This document shows, piece after piece, positions 45,212-57,193 of a DNA stretch of 64,000 bases. The stretch is taken from contig NBBA01000004.1 in the NCBI GenBank assembly GCA_002794785.1, positions 1,054,001 to 1,118,000 of the forward strand, given 5' to 3'. The DNA is from Coniferiporia sulphurascens. Its lineage: Eukaryota; Basidiomycota; Agaricomycetes; Hymenochaetales; Hymenochaetaceae. The notes under the pieces are model-generated. The model was not told the DNA's origin. It worked only from the letters and a program-made list of their open reading frames with translations, and did no database searches. The position numbers and the translations under genes were made by a program. Positions within the stretch are counted from its first letter, which is position 1. Each line of letters opens with the position of its first letter.

Positions 45212-46432
45212 TTTCGCGGGGTAAAACTTAGTCCGTTCTAGTAAGTTTGAGATGAATTCCTTTTTTTATACCACTGAAGTTTGCTTCGTGGCGCACAGGT
45301 TCTTTCACTCGGCTGATATCGATCACGTGTGAGCCACCGGCGCAGAGCTGGCTCAAAATTTTGCGGAAAAGCAATTTTGCGGAGCGGCCATGCACCCGGT
45401 TAAGGGGGCGAACTTGTTTGGTACTTCTATACTACAATGACTCTCGTTCGTTGTCGGTTGTTTCCATCTTTTTTTCCCTTCATGGGTTAGATCGGCATTG
45501 CTTAGATCTTTCGTTTGCTGACACTTAGGCTATCGACGTTGTAAGTACCCACTGTACTACTACCCCATTTATCTATGTTTTGCATCTGTGAGGCAGAATG
45601 GCTACTCGAGGTTTCACACTGCAACCGGCCCAGTTCCCGATGCTCTACCGTCGCTTCTAAATAGCCCGTGAACGTGCGAAGATGGTTGTGAGGCAAACCT
45701 CAAACGTGGCTAAAGTCTGCGAACTTCCTGTGCTATATGAGCACGCCCCCCGCTTTTTTGCCCACGTGGACGCGCGCCTCAGGTCTCCGCCTATTCTCTC
45801 CTTGTGGCTTGCAATATAATTTTGCTGATTTTTTCCGAGAAAGTATGCTCGCTTTGTACATATCTCCGTACGCAAGACCAGGAATGATGGCCTGCATCGT
45901 TCGTATTGACTCTAGACTCAGGAAAGTCGGATCAGCCAAAATTCGAGGGGTCCATAAATGCCTCGAGCCGTGCCATAATTCTGCCAAATACGACATTCTC
46001 GTACTGGAAGTTTTCGCCTCACTCGACATGCCATCGCCGACGAGTTTCCGGAGCGCGAAAGTTGCATGTCAATCTTATTCTAATTTCCTCGCCCCGCCCT
46101 AGTCACCGGACATCGATAATCTATAAACGTATGCTACGTGCTCTTCAGCGCAAAAACTCTTAGACATATTTTCCCGTGCATGTGTTCTCGTGACCATCTT
46201 TTTCATTTTATTTTCGTACGACCTGATGGACAACAGGTATGTGGGGATTCCATACGTATGTCTATAGCACCCCCAAGATGTGAAAAAGTCCGACCGTAAT
46301 AAAGGCTCCGTCGTTCGTCGTTAGTATAAAATGCCATTGTTCATTCTATGGCTGGGTTTTATTAGAGCCAGAAGATCCACACCCCAAAAGCACATCGAGT
46401 ATCCCTCAAGCCCCAGTACCACTATTGAAAAA
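45212..46432. other. Intergenic, no gene recognised
   Basis: About 1.2 kb without a supported gene. It contains a short direct repeat, aattttgcgga, at 45357-45367 and 45373-45383, and a CACGTG E-box near 45325. Frames of 60-120 codons overlap antisense to one another near 45660-46100 and lack signatures. The end of the region holds the promoter of the secreted-protein gene. Confidence 0.4.
46325..46330 (+). promoter_or_regulatory. TATA box upstream of the secreted-protein gene
   Basis: TATAAA lies about 105 bp upstream of the ATG at 46433. Position and sequence fit a core promoter element. No transcript data are available. Confidence 0.4.
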
Positions 46433-47691
46433 ATGCTCCTCCTATCGCTTGCCGCTCTTGCTACGACCGTCATCAACTTCCAAGTTGGCGTGGAAGCTGC
46501 GTCCGGGGTGTCGACCTTCAACGATGTGGGTCCATTTGCTTGCCTTTCGGGTATTTCTCAAGATCTTTCTAACGCTTGTTCCGTTTACGTTAGTACTCGA
46601 CCCAATCTAGCGTCGCATGCTCAGGTTCGGCAGGCCCAGTAATTTAAAAATCACAGCCCTTTATTCAAGCGAAATCAAAAACAGGTTTCTCTCCGGCTAA
46701 CTCGCAAGGCACAAACATATTCGCGGCCGTCAGTAATTTTTCTCGCCGCTGCCAAATTACAAAAAATTGATATTGAAACGTACCCGAACCTTTTCTTTTT
46801 CTTTTTTCTTTACAAAGGCTATCGGAGACCTCAGCCCGATATGGACAGGTGCGGAAGAACCGTGACAGACACGGCCCACGGGCTTTCATACGTATGCTAT
46901 TAATATTCATTAATTTCCTATCCTTTGGTGCGCATTGACAGGCCCGAAGTGCCAAGGCTCGCAGGACCCAAGCAAATGGTGGGCACCGCTTATAGCTTCT
47001 ACGGTCGTCGTGTCTCGGGAATCGTGATCGAGAGTGAAACTCATACACGTGCGGTCGATTTTTTTGAATACAGTACGGGGACCGGGACCTGTACGGACTG
47101 CACTGGTCCGGCATGTCCCGGCCAAGGCACCTGCGGAGAGTGCTTCAGCATTACGTGCACTGGCTCCCTCGACGGAGAAACGTCAGGCTCGTGCAGTGGG
47201 AAATCAATCATAGTGCTTCCGTCCACTTTCATAGAACGCTGGGAATTAATGCTGATTGCAGAAAAACGTTGCTGCAGGTTAAAGTTATAGACGCGTAAGA
47301 CTTCTTCTCCCAGGACGCCGTGAGGGTTTGGTTACTGACAGGCTTCATTGTAGCTGCCCATCTGAGCATCCTGAAAATTATTGCAAGACACCCGAGTTTG
47401 GCGGAGTGAGTAAAATGACAATATATTACCTACTTCCGCTCCGAAGATTTATGAACGTGATTCTTTTTTCCCTATTCCCTGATTTTTTTAAATAAAAATA
47501 AAGAACATCCCGCAAGACGAAGCGTGCAATGCCGCTGGCGTAAATGCGTTTGACATCGCAACCACCGCACGGAGCGCTCTATCCTCTTTCGTAAGCACGG
47601 AGTCCGTGTTGCCGTTTGGCCTCATTTGTGCTTACAAAATCTGCAGCAAGGAAATTTGAGGATCGACATCGAGGGTCCGATGTCCTGCTGA
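46433..47691 (+). CDS. Small secreted Cys-rich protein, double-psi beta-barrel-like
   Basis: The ATG at 46433 opens a signal peptide (MLLLSLAALATTVINF, predicted cut near VEAASG), followed by 'GPFACLSGISQDLSNAC'. A downstream exon (about 47076-47200) encodes 'GTGTCTDCTGPACPGQGTCG' and 'ECFSITCTGS'. Later exons give 'VIDACPSEHPENYCKTPEFG', 'NIPQDEACNAAGVNAFDIAT' and, after a last intron, 'QGNLRIDIEGPMSC'. The Cys pattern and the VIDACPS...NYCK block resemble fungal expansin/barwin-like double-psi beta-barrel proteins. An intervening exon with 'KCQGSQDPSKWWAPLIA' in another frame near 46945-47000 is likely part of it. Joins between 46590 and 47076 are unsure, so a damaged gene cannot be excluded. 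Confidence 0.5.
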
Positions 47692-49067
47692 AAAGGTGCG
47701 ATTATCGGAACAGGTTACGCGTCGATGACCTTTGCTGACTCCCTGGACCGACTATCGCGTGCTTATTTTCTCTTTTCGGAAGCGATAATAGACGTTCCAA
47801 GCGTAAGGTAATTTTGCGACGATTCATTTTTGTCCTCGACTTCTGATTTGTAAGTAGAAGTCTGCCTATTACTTCCAGGTCTGCAGTGTTTAGAGTCCTG
47901 GTAGCTGTGCGGACTTTACTCTTATCTGTAGTACTGTAGTTCTTTTTCCAGAAAAGACCCTCAGTTTCTGACACGATAATAGCATGTTACTTAACTTGAT
48001 TAGCTGAGCTGAACAAGTCTGAGTCTGAGTCTGGATTGGGTGCAAGTAAGGTTTTATGTTGGCAACTTCTCCGCGCTTTGATGCTCTTTGGCGGCTATAC
48101 GGTATATGAGGTGCCTTTCGGTGCCGCAGTGTTGGAAAAATTCCAGAAATTCTACAAATGAAGAGGACTGAGATGTGGCATAAACGGAACGCGTGGAGCC
48201 GTGAGCCGACATTTGATCCGTAGCGGCCAAGAGCACCGTAGCGCGCAGCACATGATGATCGACGTCGAGACCAGAGTCTGCGGCCGCACGGAAATCCGGT
48301 GAAAATAAAAGCAGAGAAAATACCGAGTCTGTACGGTCCCCTGGGGAACACGGGCGAAGTTTGATTCCGAGTAGCGGACTGGGATTTGCGCTGGAGGCGA
48401 TAGCCGCGCAACAGGGGCGGCGACGGGGATGCCGAGGATGAGAATAAATTTAATGCTGTGGGTTTGATCATCACGCGGAGAAGGGTATTAGGAGGAGTAG
48501 CCGGGGCAGCTAGCTTTGAGTCCTGACTTCCAGATGACGATCTGTGATCGCTTGATGCAGACTGTGTTTTCCGTTTAGAAGTGCAGATACGATTGTGTGA
48601 GTAGCGGGGGGTGGCCAGGAACGCTGTTCTGTTGTTTTACTAGCCTCCCCAGTTCCCCCAGCGCTGCCTTTGTTTCAGAAGGCACTGTAGCGATTGCTAG
48701 GCGGCTATGGGGACGTCTGAATAGCAGAATGGGAGGAGAGATTAGAGTACGCCACATGTGTACAGGGCTCGTCCGCGGCGTTAAGCGCGGGAAGAGATAT
48801 CCAAAACGGGTGCACGCTCTATATTGCCAGGTGGATGCTACTACAGGGCCGCGTCCGGCCGACATCTGCGCGCGCTAATGTCTGTTCCCTCTTTCCCTCG
48901 TTCTTCTTCCTGCTAGTCCTTCGTCCTTCACCGACAACTGCCGCAGCGCCGGCCATCGTCCCAAGCGTCGACGCTGCGCATGATACAACCGAAACTCCCG
49001 CCCTACCCCGCCCGCCACACCCTACTCGCCGTCTGCTTTTCACTATCTGTCCCTCAACCGCATCCAA
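47692..49067. other. Intergenic, no gene recognised
   Basis: About 1.4 kb. A 194-codon minus-strand frame (47890-48474) is Ser/Arg-rich with no domain, no family similarity I can see and no partner exons; I treat it as chance. The last ~200 bp (48880-49060) are C-rich and probably the leader of the Zn2Cys6 gene. Confidence 0.4.
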
Positions 49068-52000
49068 ATGTCGGTCCAGCATGAGATTAATACCTCGGGC
49101 AAGCGGCCCTACGCGGAAAGCAGCAATGAGAGCGTCGCCAGCACAACCTTTGCACCTGACGGGACAACTCTGGGCTCCGTGACCAGCTCCATGCAGGGTC
49201 CCCCAGACTCCAAGCCAAGTTCGCGCTCAGGCAAATCTGCGTCGACGTGCGTGTTTTCCCCCCATATCCTCTCGCTCGCCCGCTAGACGAGCTCATGTTT
49301 TCGTGCTCAGGGGATGTCGCCAGAGAGTGACCGTTGTATGCGGAGAGGTACGTGCTCCCTGATTGGTTACCGGGCGGAAAATTCACTTGGCCTGCTTATT
49401 ACCTACGCTCCATTTTCCTTTCTTTCCCTCTTTCTGATTGATCTCCCCTCTCCCAGTGCAAGCGTCTCAAACTGCGGTGCGACAGGAAGATACCCTGCGG
49501 CTCGTGTCTGAAGCGTGACACAGTGCAGAGGTGCATATACTCCCAGGCTGCAGTCGAAAAAGTGTATGTCACCTCTCCTATCCACGAAATACCTTGTCCC
49601 CTAACACCCGTCATATTGCTGTCCCCATCATCTTTTTCGCCTCTATTCTACTCGCTTTCCGCAATGTCCTTGCCAACACGACGACATTCGCGTGTTCACA
49701 GAGACGTGCAATCCCTCAATATTCGGCTGTCCATCGTTGAAGGGAAATTGAATGGTGTTTCCGATCCCTCTGCTCTTGTGCCTGACAAAATCCAGCTCTC
49801 ACCGTCACTGGGCGCTCCATATGCCGGGAAGTCTCGTGCTTTCCTTGCCGTTGGCACGCATGGTGCGTCTGTTGCTGTCAATCTTGAGGGGGCGGCGGGC
49901 CTTTGGTTCGGTCACCTAGTCCTCAACACTTCCGCCTACAAGGAGGTCTCGTCAGGCGAAAACACAAGCATGGGTGGAGTAGAATTGCTTCCTTTCCCCA
50001 CTATCCCAGAGGAGGGCGTTATCGATTTCCTCACAGATTATACAAAACTGTTCCGCCTTCCTGCTTCCCCCGTATCTTCTGAGGATGCTAGCAGTGATAG
50101 CGAAGACAGTGAAGCTACTCTTCACCAAATCGGCGTTTCTCCGGAGCTCGTACTTACCTCCCTTCCTTCTCCCCAACTGCGCTCTGAAATCTACCCCCGT
50201 TTCGAAGCCGCGCACATCATGGCACCCTGTTCTAATTTTTATGTCTTCAAGCAACGTATCGAAGATATGTGTCGCTGGGCTGAGGCTAAGACATCCGAAG
50301 CCGATCACGACGAGCCGCATCCGATGAGACCGTCCCTCAACTTCTTTGCGGCTGCAGCCATCGCTCTTGGTCTCGGCGCTCAGTGCATGCTTGCCGAGCG
50401 TGATATGAACGTCGACTCGAGTTCAACTTCCGGTTCGAACGGGCTCAGTCCTACAGATGCGTCTCCCTCAGGATCCGGTCCTGGCGCTAGTGCGCACGAT
50501 AGATCAATGCCGCCCCCGCCTGTTCCTGATCCGTCCCGGTCTCCTGAAGCGTCCAGTTCCCATTACCCCGACCCTTCGCTTCCGAGCATGCTCTATCGTC
50601 TTTCGAAACTTGCACTCGCGCTGAGCATGGAACGTGTCGGCTATGATGCGTTCGATCTAGACTATGTACACGCGAAAACTATGCAAGCGCGGTATCTACT
50701 GCTGTCACACCATGGTCTTGGAGATAGCTTGAACTTGCTGTCAGGTATGAATCCCGCGAAGAGGAAGAAGATACAGAAACGGGGGAAAGGGAAAGCAAGG
50801 ACGGATGGAGACGTCTTGCCAGCAGACGCAGTAATGGGGGATGCGACCATGTCATCGGACAGGAGGGGGCGTGACAAAGGGAAGGGTCGCGGCCCGACCT
50901 TGGCTCTTGCCCCCGAGATGGTCGGTATCGTGAGCGAAGTGGTGGGAAATGCCCGGATGATGGGACTCAACCACGACCCGGATACCTCAGGAGGCGAAAA
51001 GTTCTCACTTTACGAAAAGGAGATGCGAAGACGCCTTTGGTGGGAGATAGTTGCTCTGGATGCGTGAGTATTTTATTTTTTGTTGCTGCTTATTTTAAGC
51101 GCATCATCATTTCAAAATCCTCCGAGTTCAGTTGTAATTTTTAGCTGAATTTTTTTTTTGCTTTCTTTTAAAGATTTGTTGCCGACTGCATAGGGGAAAG
51201 CCCCTTTATTCACGACGACTCTGCGTCCACTCGCTTTCCCTCTGACGTTGACGATGAGAACTTCGGTCCAGACTCTGCAAATCTTCCGGCGTCGAACATT
51301 GAATCGATGCAGGGAAATATTGACTACTTTATCCAGCGTTGTCGGTCAGTACGAAAATCATCTTAACAAAATGACCTTCTGATTATTATTTTTTTCTTCC
51401 GTATTTTTCCGCTTCTCTCCCTTTTGGACGATTCAATACTATTTCAGGTTCGTGGATTTGGTGAAGAAACTGAGGCGGAAAACGAACGCATTTCGGGAGT
51501 TGCACGGTGATGCTCACGTTTCTGAAACGCGTGATATGCTGGAAGCGATGAAGAACGAGATTGCACAATGGCTGAAGGACCTTCCAGAGCATCTCAAGCT
51601 TAAGGATATCCCTTCACTCGGTTCAGTTCCCTTACAAATGAACATGAAAGGAATGTCGCCACCGAAAAGGTCTTCAGCTCCCCCTGGCGACCGCGGAAAT
51701 ACACCGCAATACGATTCGCCATATCTCATTGCCATGCGCTGTGACCTCGCAATATCCGCTCGCTACGGTTTTATCATGCTTTGTCTTCCGTTTTCTAAGG
51801 ATACTCCTGCAGAAACGAACTCTGACGATTTCGCCTCCTCTTCAAAGAGCTTCGACACGCTGTTCATGATGGAGCCCGCCATGTATATTGTTCGCACGTG
51901 GCAATATCTGCACTCCATATTCAGATATGTTCGGCCGTCCATGTTCATGTGTTACTCATTCACGCGGCAATTATTCGATGCAGCCGTTGTCCTCGGGCAC

Positions 52001-53320
52001 ATGGCTATACAGCAACCCCTCTACGCTGCTCCGGCTTTAGGTAGTGTGCGTTTAGCTGCCGAGGTTCTTCGCGATCCATCTGTCTTGACGGGCCGTTCTT
52101 CATCAACTGAACATGGTTGCGTGCCTAGCGAAGCCGTCAGGATTATTGAGGAGCTTATATTGAAGGCTGAGTCCGCGTTCGTAGGTTCGCCGAGCACAGC
52201 TTCGATGGTGAAAAGGAAACATGAAGAGGTGGATGGGTCTGATTCCGATTTCATGTATCATTTCAGGTTCCCCTACGTTGGTACTGGTGTGGTCAGTGCC
52301 GGTCCTCCAGCTCCAACGTATACACCTTCGACTTTCGGTGGATCGTCGTCGCTGGTTGATAATGGAAGCGGAACGGCTGTGCGCTCTGCAGAGCCATCAC
52401 AAAGGGTCACCGCTCGGGCAAAGCAGAGTCCGGTAGACAAGAATACGACACCCGGAGATCCCAGGCCTGCCCTGACGAAGTCCAAGTCGTCCCATCCGGG
52501 TGTCACGATCTGCGCGAGGGCCTACAAGAGCAAGGATTCCTCCAGAGCGCGAGCGAACAGCACTGCATCCACGCGTTCCGATACTCAGATGGTTCCCCCT
52601 TCTGGTCCTCCACCGCTTCTTCAGGCCGTTCATACCGCTCAACACCAAGTCCCGTCCGAGCCGTCACCATCGTTGCAAGTTCCCTACCAGATAGGCCCGT
52701 CGAAATCCGGAGGAAGTCAACACTTCATGACGCCTCAGGCGAATTCGCCTTCGCAAGAGTTCTCTGGATACCGCGATGGATATCCAGCTCCGGCCGCATA
52801 CGCCCACGCCCAGCCATTCTCGCATCAGGGCATACCCGTACCAGTGCCTTCGCAGCCTCGCAGCTTCGACGTTTATGCTTCCGGACCTCAAAATCCCACC
52901 CCTCAACCGGCGCCAACGCACGACTCTCATCCTTTCAACCCGTCAACCGGGGTGGAGTATCCCATTACGGCGCATCAGCAAGCTGAGTACGAAGCAATGA
53001 TGCCCAGTACGTTGGTTGATTGTTCCTTTCATGTCCCGCTGATTTTTAATTATTCTGTGATTCAATCAGGTATGAACCATCCGTCACCTATTGGACCCCA
53101 AGACCACCGCTTCGGAAGAGGTTCCACCGATGCGAGTCACTCGGACGGTCAGAATGCATCCATGCATCCACAGCCTCAAGCCTTCCACCCTCATACTCAG
53201 AACCAGGCTCAAGCTCAAGCCCAGCACGCTGATCCTATACCGACTCTCACGGCGGCCCAACCAAGTTGGCCTCCCCAGAATTCCGTATACCAACAACCAT
53301 GGACAGGGTACTACCAATGA
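49068..53320 (+). CDS. Zn(II)2Cys6 transcription factor with fungal_trans domain
   Basis: A nuclear DNA-binding regulator. A Ser-rich N-terminus precedes the binuclear zinc cluster, which is assembled from three exons: 'CGECKRLKLRCDRKIPC' then 'GSCLKRDTVQRC'. Its spacing C-x2-C-x6-C-x5-C-x2-C-x8-C is exact. Introns lie near 49247-49311 and 49345-49459. The large exon at 49565-51064 starts after the linker and reads 'DVQSLNIRLSIVEGKLNGV', a likely dimer helix. The fungal_trans region shows 'SKLALALSMERVGYDAFDLD', 'NARMMGLNHDPDT' and 'YEKEMRRRLWWEIVALDAFV'. The C-terminus is long and Pro/Gln/Ser-rich, ending 'YQQPWTGYYQ', probably an activation region. The last intron, 53007-53069, is 63 nt and stop-free. 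Target genes unknown. Confidence 0.9.
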
Positions 53321-55641
53321 TCTCCTTCCACTCCTTACCCTTTTTTATGATTACTCACGATATTCGCCGACGATTCGAGCTCGAACTCCCCCTCCTTTTT
53401 TGTGTGGATAGTCAGTCTTGTATCACTATACGCTCGTTATTTGAATTCTCCTTGCTTCTTCAATTCGGATATTTAGCTGCCCCGTGTCTTGTCTGACTAT
53501 GTATCGGCTTCGATTTAGTATGGAACACCCCTCATTTCGTCTACTATTATTTTGGTGGTTTATATTATTCTCAATAGACGTATGCGCGATTCCCTTTTCT
53601 CTCCGCAGCTGGGAAATCACACTTTTGGCGGAAGGATTTCGTGCGAGGGGGCATTTTCTCGGATGTCCGGGTGTGCGGAAACGTAATAAAGCAGCAGTAC
53701 GGGAGGGTCTAGGCCCACGGCGAATAGTTTATTCAAGTTCTTCTGATAGATCTTGCTCCCAATATCGTCCTTGTATAATACAAGGTTCCTAGACAAGCTA
53801 GTGTTTACCCCTCGGAGGTCGAGGACGACATATACTGCTTAGTGCATATGCCGTGATACGACTCGAACTCTGCTGGCTAGTACATACTGATATAAGACTC
53901 GATGCGGCCGCGCGCAGAACGACGGCGTACTTATGGAATGCGAATTGAGATTACTGAGACCGCAGATAAGAGTAGCCTGAGGCTGTGGTCGTCCTGATTC
54001 TTACTCCTTAAACTTACTAAGGGACATTAACCTGGATGCGTAATCCCAGGTCCCCCCCCCCTCTTACTCCTCCACCCGGATCTCAGGCTTTCTAAAGCGC
54101 TGGCTCGTCGCTGACTTCACTAAGTACTAGAGTCTGGGGTATCCCCCCCGAATCACGATCGAGCGAATTCGAAGCTGGGTTGTGCTCTAGCCTGAGCGCG
54201 GGCCGACACGGTAAGAACGTACTGGCCCGTGTATCGGACTCCGCATAGGCTTCTTCAAGACTCAGACTAGTACCCAGAGTCAAGAGTTCGAAGCCCGCAG
54301 CTCGCTTGGCCAGGCAAGTAAGTATGTATACACCCTCGGCCTCGGACTCTGTTGAGAACCCAGTACAAACTTGAACCCACTACAAGGTTGGCAAAATTCA
54401 AATCCCGGGCCGCGCGCCCTGCTCTGCCCTGTCTTGTCCTATCTTTACAGCTTACTACAACTTAAAGCCCCGCCGCGATTAACACCGCTGAAGCCCCAAG
54501 TCGGGCTTACTACATAGATCTGAAGTACTGCGGATCCACATTCGCGCTCATCGGGAGGTGCGCCCAGGGGGAGCTGCCAGTGAATCCTGATGATTGCCAG
54601 TGCCACAAGGGTCTTCGAAACTTCGGGCTCTGGATCACTGTCTCCTGGTAACTGACCTAGGCTGTACCGATCCATACTAGTACTCCCTAGTCGTACGACT
54701 CGCGAGCGTGTTTCTCTCACCCAGATTTATCAAATCTCTTCCACTCCACAAAACGCTCAGCGACCTGCCTACGAAGTTCGCAAGAGATTAAGGACACCCA
54801 TAGAATTCGCTCGCCGCGCCTAAGACCGCGTGCGACTCGCCCGCCGGTAGTAGCAACGAATCTGTGTCCTGACTTGATCAGTCGCAGGCGCCCTCAAGAT
54901 CCAGAACTCAAAAGAGCCTTGGTCGCTCACGAGCAACACATCGGACGGGCCGCACTATATATACATTTAAGTTATACCATACATACATGTACAGTAGCAT
55001 AGCCGCGCCACACATGGACTTGCGACTGATGCGTATATTAATCTCAGGCATCAAGCATCTGTCCGAACGAGTCTCGAATCTCCCCTCAGGCTTCTGCCGG
55101 TAGACAAGAACATTTATAGCCAATCCTGCATTCATCCGAGTTGCAAAGCTCTAATATTGGCACCCGAGTGGCAGAGAAGGCATCAGAAAATGCCAGAACT
55201 CGAAGCGTAGTAGTAGAAACGATTTGGAAATTTGTCGGCTGTACTTGCCAGTGTGCCTGGGTGCTACCATCTACGCCGAGCCAAGTATAGAAAATAGAAC
55301 AGTCGATGCAATATGTATATATTACTACAACGCGCCAAGAAGAGGCACGTAGTGCGATGGATGGTTACATGCAATAAAATCCTAGGAAAGCTGCGTTTGA
55401 TATCAAAGAAAGAGAAGAAACACTAGTGTGGTGAGAAAAGTGTATAAGAAAATGCTGGTTGCTGTAAGGGCATAGTGATCGGAAGGAATACTTAAGTCTG
55501 TCAAAACAGTTGTTCAGTGTTTGGTAATCAAGATAATGTCCGTGGCGTGTGGTTGTATGCTCTTAGTGTATCGACGTCCGCGTCGCCGGCTCCGCCAGTG
55601 GTGTTGCATTCTAGACAAAAAGGAGGAAAAGGCGCTGAGGA
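53321..55641. other. Largest gene-free stretch of the window
   Basis: About 2.3 kb. The first 200 bp are presumably the 3' UTR of the zinc-cluster gene. From about 53,800 to 54,900 the text changes. Frames are broken, there is a C homopolymer near 54,050, and fragments such as ctcgaactc, gttcgaagcccg and actagtac recur imperfectly. Some look like tRNA T-loops, but no cloverleaf can be drawn. A decayed repeat or transposon remnant is possible. I found no terminal repeats or transposase/polymerase motifs. Confidence 0.35.
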
Positions 55642-57193
55642 TTAATATCCCCTCCTCTCCTTCTTCCTCCTGCGCTTCTCTTCTTCGTGGCGCTTCTCTT
55701 CCTCGAAAGCCGCCTCGTCCTCTTTTTTCGCGATTCTCATACTGCGACATACCACCGTGAATAATATAATCAAAGTGAGAGGGGATGGCAATAACAAACC
55801 TTCTCAACTCCTCCCTTCTCAGCGCATCAGCATCTGCCTCCATATCATCGTCCTCATCACTGAATACATCGTTCTGCATGTAACGGTCCCTATCTTTCCC
55901 GAAGATCTTCCAGATCTCCGAGCTGATGGCGCTGCGGCCTGAAGTGCTGGCAGGACGACGCTTGGGCGGCGGCGAGTCGCCATCGGATTCGGAAAGGGAA
56001 TACGAACGCGTGCGTTTCTTACCCAACGCACTACTCGAAATTCCAGCGCCCGAAGACAAGCGCGGAGCGGGGGCCTTCGAGGACGAGCCGTTGCTTTTCG
56101 CAGGCGTGGAACTAGTGAGTTTGGTAGTTTTGGTGAACGAAAGAGAACCTTTCGGTTCCGGTTTGACGACGGTAACCTTAGTTCGCGGCTCCTTCCGTTC
56201 GATAGGCTGCGAGCCATTGGGCGCAGACCGGAACAGTTCCGACGCACTCGGCTTCGGCGCGGGAGCGGACTCCTTCGTCCGTGCAGGCTGTGGATGAGGA
56301 GTCGTGGCCGCTGAAGATGACGGCGAAAGCGATGAATCCAAACTCGTCGCTTTCTTAGCGGTGGGAGCATCCACTTTCTTCCGCTCACCAAACCAGTCGT
56401 TGAAACCACGGGCTTCATCACCAGCAATGACCTTCGCCTTCGCCTTGTGCATGTCAGTCATGATCTCGTCAATCGTTCGCGTGTCACGTTTGACCGTGTT
56501 CAACCGTATAAGTGTCGTCGGCATAGCGGCAAGCTGCTGCCTGATGGACAGACCGCTCTTTGTAGTATCGAGAGTGGGAGTGGCCTGCTGCGGAGGGCGC
56601 GGTTCCTTCGAACGCGGCTCTAGGGGACGCGGATAGGAAGAATCAATATCCTTCGCAGGTCTGCCGGGTCTCCGAGGACTTTGACCAGAGAGCGGCGGAC
56701 CCGCCCTCCTCGACGACGAGAAACCCCGACTTAGGTCCGCGTTGAGCTTCCGCTGTCGTTTTTCCTCCCTGGTCAGCACCTGGGTGGTCCCATCGTCATC
56801 CTCGTCGTCCGAACCGCGCTTCGCTTTACGAGTCCGACCGCCTCCGCCGCCACCACCACCCCCGCCTCCCGAGCTGCTCCAACCCGACCGCCGCTCCTTA
56901 CCGTAGATCAAGTTTTTTCTGTGTTCATCCTCCCGTCTTTGTTGCACCATCTCCTTCCTATGTCGTTCCTCCTCCGCTTTCCGCTTCCGTTCCACATCCC
57001 TCTGCTGGTCCTCGAGTCTCCTCTGCACGATCTTGGCCTGCAGGATCCGGTCCTTCTCGTCCTTCTCCTTCTGCTCCTTAATCCTTTGCTCCTCCTTCCG
57101 TTTCTTTTCTGCGAGTAGTTGCTGCGTGGCGAGATCAGACTTACGGGTCTGAGAGGCGCTGAGGGCCATCAGCTCGGCGAATTTCGCAGACAT
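55642..57193 (-). CDS. SPT2: SPT2 chromatin protein
   Basis: A histone H3-H4 chaperone acting in transcribed chromatin. 'MSAKFAELMALSASQTRKSD' opens a long, highly charged helix (EKKRKEEQRIKEQKEKDEKD type). A glycine run (near 56840-56870) and a Ser/Pro/Lys-rich middle follow. The conserved C-terminal SPT2 domain has 'SEIWKIFGKDRDRYMQNDVF' and 'SDEDDDMEADADALRREELR'. Removing a 58-nt intron (55742-55799) then gives 'SMRIAKKEDEAAFEEEKRHE' and a Lys/Arg-rich end, 'RRRKKERRGY', at 55642. Without that splice the frame runs on in a different phase to about 55514 and loses the conserved ending. An upstream in-frame ATG at 57262 is less likely. Confidence 0.9.

Noticed and set aside
47890..48474. 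194-codon minus-strand frame
   Set aside because: Arg/Ser-rich, no domain, no splice partners, and overlapping frames on the same DNA. Most likely chance.
54280..54420. tRNA-like T-loop sequences (gttcgaagcccg, attcaaatcccg)
   Set aside because: The flanking bases do not pair as T-arms or acceptor stems, so no cloverleaf can be formed.
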